Shown here: positions 5,612-8,666 of the stretch, one piece after another
Numbering within the stretch: the stretch's first letter is position 1
How the letters are laid out: every line of letters starts with the position of its first letter
Source of the DNA: Chloroflexota bacterium
Lineage (GTDB): Bacteria > Chloroflexota > Anaerolineae > Anaerolineales > Villigracilaceae
Reading direction: 5' to 3'
Assembly: GCA_021796315.1 (NCBI GenBank)
Contig: JAJYOH010000228.1
Span: 1-8,666 of the forward strand
Length of the DNA: 8,666 bases
Position numbers and translations under genes: made by a program
Notes under the pieces: generated by a model
Seen by the model: the letters and a program-made list of their open reading frames with translations, nothing else
Databases searched by the model: none
What the model was told of the DNA's origin: nothing

Positions 5612-6532
5612 ATGCCCCGCAAAGTAAAGATCATTTTGAATCCCATGGCTGACATGGGCAACGCCTGGCGCGCCGCCCGTGACCTGCGTCCGATCGCGCT
5701 CGAATACGATCATGCCGATTGGAGCGGGACCGTTTATCCCGGCCACGCGATTGAGTTGGCAAAACAGGCGGGTGAACAAGGTTACGACATGGTCATTGCC
5801 ATGGGCGGGGATGGAACGGTGCATGAAGTTGTCAACGGACTGATGCAGGTCGAGGAAAATAAGCGGCCATTGCTGGGAGTTGTGCCTGTCGGCTCGGGCA
5901 ATGATTTCGCACATGCCATCGGCGTTCCGAAGGAATCCGATCATGCGCTGGCTCATGCCCTCAATGGCGAAGCGTCAACTATCGATCTCGGCCTGATGAC
6001 CGACGAGCATGGCCGCAAGGAATATTTCGATAATACGCTTGGCATCGGCTTCGACGCGGTTGTTACGATCCGTTCCCACAGGCTCCCCATCCTGCGCGGC
6101 TTCCTGATGTATCTCACGGCCGTCATCCAAACCATCCTGCTCAACCACGATCCGGCGCATGTGCAAATCGAAACCGACTCAGAAAAAATCGACGACCAGG
6201 TTTTAATGACCACGCTCTGCAACGGCGGGCGCGAGGGCGGCGGCTTCATGCTTTCGCCCGATTCAAAAATGATAGATGGCGTCATGGAATTTCTGCTCGT
6301 CCGCAAAGTTTCGCGCGCCATGATGTTCCGCCTCGTGCCCGAATTTATGAACGGCACGCATCGCCGTTTTACCAAACAAATTCGCATGGGCGCCTGCAAA
6401 AAATTCGCAATGATTTCCGACCGCCCGCTGTACATCCATGCCGATGGCGAAATCTTTACCAGCTTCGGGAGCAACCTTCGCAAAGTTACTTTTGAGATCG
6501 TGCCGGATGCCCTGAAAGTTGTACGCGGCTAA
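5612..6532 (+). CDS. Diacylglycerol kinase family (DgkB/YegS-like) lipid kinase
   Basis: The product has 306 residues, the usual length for soluble bacterial lipid kinases of the DAGK-catalytic family (PF00781). It shows the nucleotide-binding GGDGTVHEVVNGL (65-77) and VGSGNDFA (93-100), then LGIGFDA, NGGREGGGF, SPDSKMIDG and, near the end, HADGE (276-280). All are standard for this family. The first motif, usually NPxAGxG, is altered to NPMADMG (10-16). Such enzymes phosphorylate diacylglycerol or a related lipid with ATP at the inner face of the membrane and recycle lipid head-group donors. The exact lipid (diacylglycerol, sphingoid base or undecaprenol-like alcohol) cannot be told from the sequence. 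It follows the GGDEF gene by 68 bases and may be co-transcribed if the weak hairpin there does not stop transcription. Confidence 0.92.
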   Translation: MPRKVKIILNPMADMGNAWRAARDLRPIALEYDHADWSGTVYPGHAIELAKQAGEQGYDMVIAMGGDGTVHEVVNGLMQVEENKRPLLGVVPVGSGNDFAHAIGVPKESDHALAHALNGEASTIDLGLMTDEHGRKEYFDNTLGIGFDAVVTIRSHRLPILRGFLMYLTAVIQTILLNHDPAHVQIETDSEKIDDQVLMTTLCNGGREGGGFMLSPDSKMIDGVMEFLLVRKVSRAMMFRLVPEFMNGTHRRFTKQIRMGACKKFAMISDRPLYIHADGEIFTSFGSNLRKVTFEIVPDALKVVRG

Positions 6533-6533
6533 T

Positions 6534-6561
6534 TTTACGGATCACGCAATACGTTTATAAT
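6534..6561 (+). promoter_or_regulatory. Candidate promoter of the XPB-like gene
   Basis: TATAAT (6556-6561) is a perfect -10, with TTTACG (6534-6539) 16 bases upstream as a four-of-six -35. It begins just after the stop codon of the lipid kinase. Transcription would begin near 6567, placing the hairpin at 6574-6594 at the start of the leader. Confidence 0.5.
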
Positions 6562-6573
6562 CCGTGACACCTG

Positions 6574-6594
6574 CACTTGCGTGCGGTGCAAGTG
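6574..6594 (+). other. Hairpin in the leader of the XPB-like gene
   Basis: CACTTGC (6574-6580) pairs perfectly with GCAAGTG (6588-6594) over a seven-base loop. No T-run follows, so it is unlikely to be a terminator. It ends nine bases before ATG 6604 and covers the alternative TTG and GTG starts, so it could hold translation at the ATG or tune it. Confidence 0.5.
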
Positions 6595-6603
6595 TGCGTA
6601 ATC

Positions 6604-8313
6604 ATGCCCGACCTTCTTCATTCCCTCCTCAAACAGGATATTGGACATCTTCGCGTCGTTGCCGGACTGTGGGGTCTTGAACTCGACTCGATTGACGAGA
6701 ACGAGGCGCGCGAAGAATTATCCGCTTCACTCCTCGACCCGCAACTGGCCGCCGAATTAATTGATTCTTTCACGCCCCAGGCTCGTTCCGCCCTCACCGC
6801 GCTGACAGATTCCGGCGGGCGAATCCCCTGGGCCGCCTTTGTCCGTCAATTCGGCGACATCCGCGAAATGGGCGCAGGCAAACGTGACCGCGAACGCCCG
6901 CATCTCAAACCCGCCTCCACAGCGGAAATTCTGTTTTATCGCGCCTTGATCGCCCGCGCCTTCTTTGACACCGATAAAGGCCCGCAGGAATTTGCGTACA
7001 TTCCCGATGATCTGTTTTTATTGATTCAATCTGGCAGGGGCGGATCACGACGCGAAGCGTCCCCTGTGAAAGATGAACCTCTTGGCCGCGGCGCAACGCC
7101 CGGTGAAAAGAATCACATCATTCCCGCTGATGATCATATCCTCGACGATGCCACAACTCTTTTGGCCGCGCTTCGTTTGAGCCGCGAAATTTCTCCCGAT
7201 CCAAAACTTCTCGCCCTTTTGCACGCCGCCGGGCTATTGAAGAAAAATATTCCGCAGACTGAATCAGTGCGGAAGTTTCTCGAAGCCTCGCGCGCGGACG
7301 CGTTGCAAATGCTGATCGAAGCGTGGCAAAAATCCGAATCATTTAATGAATTGCGATTAATTCCCGGCCTGGTCTGCGAGGGCGAATGGAAAAATCAGCC
7401 GCAGGTCACGCGCGAATTTTTGTTGAACCTGCTCGATGCAATTCCAGAAGATAAGTGGTGGAGCCTGACTCCATTCGTGCGCGAGGTCAAACAAAAATTC
7501 CCGGACTTTCAGCGTCCCGCCGGAGATTACGATTCGTGGTTCATCAAGCGCGAATCAGATGGTCAATATTTGCGCGGCTTCGCTTATTGGGATGAAGTCG
7601 ATGGCGCATTGATTCGATTCTTCATCACCGATATTTTGCATTGGCTGGGAATGGTGGAACTTGCAAGCCCCAACGAAGGCACAGAGCCAGCTTCTTTCCG
7701 TCTTTCACCTGCCATGGGCAACGTCGAAGGGTCTTTCGTTGGAAAAGAAGAAAGCAATGCCCTGAGCCTGTCGAAGGGAGGAAAGATTTCCATTTCATCA
7801 AATGGAAAAATTATTGTTCCGAGATTTGTCTCGCGCGCGGTGCGTTATCAGGTGGCGAGATTCTGTGAATGGGATGATGAAGCCCGCTGGTCGAGTAACC
7901 GCGAAGCGGGGTATCGAGACCAAGGGCACATTGAGACAAAACAAGAAGAATATAAATATCGCATCACACCGCGTTCATTGACCAAAGCCAAAGAGCAAGG
8001 ATTGAAGGTCGAGCATCTTTTGGCTTTGCTGGCAAAAAATTCAGATGCTGGAATCCCTCCGGTGCTGGTCAAAGCCCTCAAACGCTGGGAAATTAACGGA
8101 ACCGAAGCGCGGGCCGAGACTCAAGTCGTTTTAAAGGTCAGCCGCCCCGAAGTCCTGGAGGAGCTGCGGAAATCGAAAGCGGCAAGATTTCTCGGCGAGC
8201 CGCTCGGTCCAACATCCATTATCATCAAAGCAGGCGCCCAATCCAAAGTGATGGATGCGCTGGCGGAAATGGGGTTGCTGGCAGAAGGAGATGCGAATGA
8301 GCAGACGTCTTAA
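6604..8313 (+). CDS. XPB/Ssl2-like helicase-associated domain protein without a helicase motor
   Basis: The product has 569 residues from ATG 6604 (TTG 6577 is possible; no clear ribosome binding site for either). No Walker or DEAD-box motif is visible, so it is not itself a helicase. The N-terminus (about 1-25, LLHSLLKQDIGHLRVVAGLWGL) and the C-terminal part resemble the 'helicase-associated' domain family (PF13625 and XPB/Ssl2 N-terminal-like proteins). In the C-terminal part, YKYRITPRSLTKAKEQGL starts at about 450, followed by PPVLVKALKRW, VVLKVSRPEVLEEL, LGEPLGPTSIII and LAEMGLL. Such domains are built of winged helices and may bind DNA or proteins; the cellular role is unknown. Two glycine-, serine- and charge-rich linkers (about 143-176 and 355-400) and one short segment (about 427-442) coincide with palindromic DNA repeats read in frame. 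The family call rests on recall of the C-terminal pattern. Confidence 0.75.
   Translation: MPDLLHSLLKQDIGHLRVVAGLWGLELDSIDENEAREELSASLLDPQLAAELIDSFTPQARSALTALTDSGGRIPWAAFVRQFGDIREMGAGKRDRERPHLKPASTAEILFYRALIARAFFDTDKGPQEFAYIPDDLFLLIQSGRGGSRREASPVKDEPLGRGATPGEKNHIIPADDHILDDATTLLAALRLSREISPDPKLLALLHAAGLLKKNIPQTESVRKFLEASRADALQMLIEAWQKSESFNELRLIPGLVCEGEWKNQPQVTREFLLNLLDAIPEDKWWSLTPFVREVKQKFPDFQRPAGDYDSWFIKRESDGQYLRGFAYWDEVDGALIRFFITDILHWLGMVELASPNEGTEPASFRLSPAMGNVEGSFVGKEESNALSLSKGGKISISSNGKIIVPRFVSRAVRYQVARFCEWDDEARWSSNREAGYRDQGHIETKQEEYKYRITPRSLTKAKEQGLKVEHLLALLAKNSDAGIPPVLVKALKRWEINGTEARAETQVVLKVSRPEVLEELRKSKAARFLGEPLGPTSIIIKAGAQSKVMDALAEMGLLAEGDANEQTS
7035..7066. repeat. Palindromic repeat inside the XPB-like gene (first)
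   Basis: CAGGGG (7035-7040) pairs with CCCCTG (7061-7066), and inside it ACGC (7050-7053) pairs with GCGT (7057-7060) around GAA. An eight-base bulge, CGGATCAC, lies on the left side. It is translated as part of a Gly/Arg/Ser linker, SGRGGSRREASPVKD. It looks like a REP-type element and not random coding sequence. Confidence 0.6.
7760..7778. repeat. CCCTGAGCC/GTCGAAGGG-type repeat inside the XPB-like gene (second)
   Basis: The 19-base sequence CCCTGAGCCTGTCGAAGGG is an imperfect palindrome that I recognise from memory as a widespread bacterial repeat (reverse form CCCTTCGAC-AGGCTCAGGG). Here it is read in frame as ALSLSKG within a linker. GTCGAAGGG also occurs 47 bases upstream (7723-7731). 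Confidence 0.7.
7888..7922. repeat. TGGTCGAGTA...TATCGAGACCA palindromic repeat inside the XPB-like gene (third)
   Basis: The outer arms TGGTCGAGTA (7888-7897) and TATCGAGACCA (7912-7922) enclose CCGC-GAA-GCGG. On the minus strand it reads TGGTCTCGATAC ... TACTCGACCA, a repeat form I recall as common between genes in several high-GC and Chloroflexota genomes. Here it is read in frame as SSNREAGYRDQG. Confidence 0.7.
8284..8290 (+). promoter_or_regulatory. Ribosome binding site that fixes the small membrane protein start
   Basis: GAAGGAG lies six bases before ATG 8297. The upstream in-frame ATG at 8291 touches this site, and the ATG at 8255 has none, so 8297 is preferred. The site lies within the last codons of the XPB-like gene, which suggests coupled translation. 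Confidence 0.75.
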
Positions 8314-8539
8314 AATCATCTGGATTGCCCTGATCGTAGTATTCCTGATTCTTGCGATTCCGGTACGGGTCGAATGCGGCGTCATCGGTTATGCTTGTGC
8401 CACTGGACCAGACCCAAGCGGAACGTATTACACGTACTACGAAATCAAACCGCTGGGAATCACCGCGATTGAAACAATCATTCATCAGGACTTGGGGCTG
8501 TACTATTCGTCGGGGAATCAAGCGCATTCCACACATTAG
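8297..8539 (+). CDS. Small single-pass membrane protein of unknown function
   Basis: The product has 80 residues. A basic start (MSRRLK) leads to one hydrophobic helix (about 6-24), followed by an external-looking tail with two cysteines (Cys27 and Cys33), a Tyr-rich stretch YYTYYEIKPLG (about 44-54) and a polar end. It could be a membrane anchor or an uncleaved signal, and the two close cysteines could form a disulfide outside the cell. The gene overlaps the end of the XPB-like gene by 17 bases in another frame and has a good ribosome binding site, so the two are probably translated from one mRNA. I do not recognise a named family. The start, the ribosome binding site and the clean hydrophobic helix support a real gene. 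Confidence 0.65.
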   Translation: MSRRLKIIWIALIVVFLILAIPVRVECGVIGYACATGPDPSGTYYTYYEIKPLGITAIETIIHQDLGLYYSSGNQAHSTH

Positions 8540-8545
8540 CAAAGC

Positions 8546-8563
8546 CGCCGTCTCTCAACGGCG
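8546..8563 (+). other. Small hairpin after the last gene
   Basis: CGCCGT (8546-8551) pairs with ACGGCG (8558-8563) over a six-base loop. It stands six bases past the stop codon region, where a terminator would be expected. No T-run follows (ATATGGTTCTTC), so termination would be weak. Confidence 0.35.
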
Positions 8564-8599
8564 ATATGGTTCTTCAGGAGTTACCGTAATCCTTGCACA

Positions 8600-8652
8600 C
8601 AGATAATACGGATTCCGCGGATTGGCACGGAAAAAGCTTTTAAAAATCCGCG
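8600..8652. repeat. Repeat-like inverted sequence at the window end
   Basis: CGCGGATT (8616-8623) is exactly inverted as AATCCGCG (8645-8652), and the 21-base centre contains the palindrome AAAAGCTTTT (8632-8641). ACGGATT and CGCGGATT also recur in direct orientation around 8608-8623. This CGGATT-rich pattern resembles intergenic repeats I associate with Chloroflexota genomes. The window ends before its right border is clear. Confidence 0.5.
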
Positions 8653-8666
8653 TTCTTTCGCTTGCA

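Noticed and set aside
5953..6483. Minus-strand open frame opposite the lipid kinase
   Set aside because: The product is rich in Arg, Ser and Pro as expected of an antisense frame, while the plus-strand kinase motifs are intact.
7760..7922. The two clustered repeats as a CRISPR array
   Set aside because: The units differ in sequence, the spacing is irregular, and the reading frame runs through them.

Overview
The window reads as ordinary chromosome from an uncultured or little-studied bacterium. The gene set, the style of the proteins and the many short palindromic repeats placed inside genes and between them are what I associate with Chloroflexota, class Anaerolineae. That placement is an inference from gene content, not from a marker gene. 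There is no rRNA, tRNA, CRISPR array, transposase or phage gene.

Left part, minus strand (1-4171). From the window edge inward there is the N-terminal end of an AI-2E/PerM-type membrane transporter, cut by the edge. Next comes a single-gene unit with a good promoter and a clear terminator that encodes an FHA-domain protein with a C-terminal membrane anchor. A likely operon follows, transcribed right to left from an extended -10 promoter near 4200: an SDR reductase, an FAD-linked oxidase and the lipoate-pathway enzyme LipB. The oxidase and reductase resemble the mycobacterial DprE1/DprE2 pair, which together epimerise a polyprenyl-phospho-sugar at C2 by oxidation and then reduction.

Right part, plus strand (4296-8539). 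A GAF-GGDEF diguanylate cyclase diverges from the SDR operon. It is followed by a diacylglycerol-kinase-family lipid kinase, a large protein of the XPB/Ssl2-like 'helicase-associated' type that has no helicase motor, and a small single-pass membrane protein whose start overlaps the end of that gene. Several genes are membrane- or lipid-linked, but only the oxidase/reductase pair forms a clear biochemical unit.

The most distinctive feature is the repertoire of short palindromic repeats. Two related hairpins sit in frame inside lipB. Three further hairpins of different sequence sit in frame inside the XPB-like gene. A 29-bp near-perfect palindrome fills the gap before lipB, and another repeat-like inverted sequence closes the window. 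The in-frame copies appear to add short polar segments to surface loops or linkers without breaking the proteins.

No stretch longer than 300 bases lacks a gene. The two longest gaps are 266-412, which holds a promoter and a terminator, and 8540-8666, which holds a weak hairpin and the start of a repeat-like segment.
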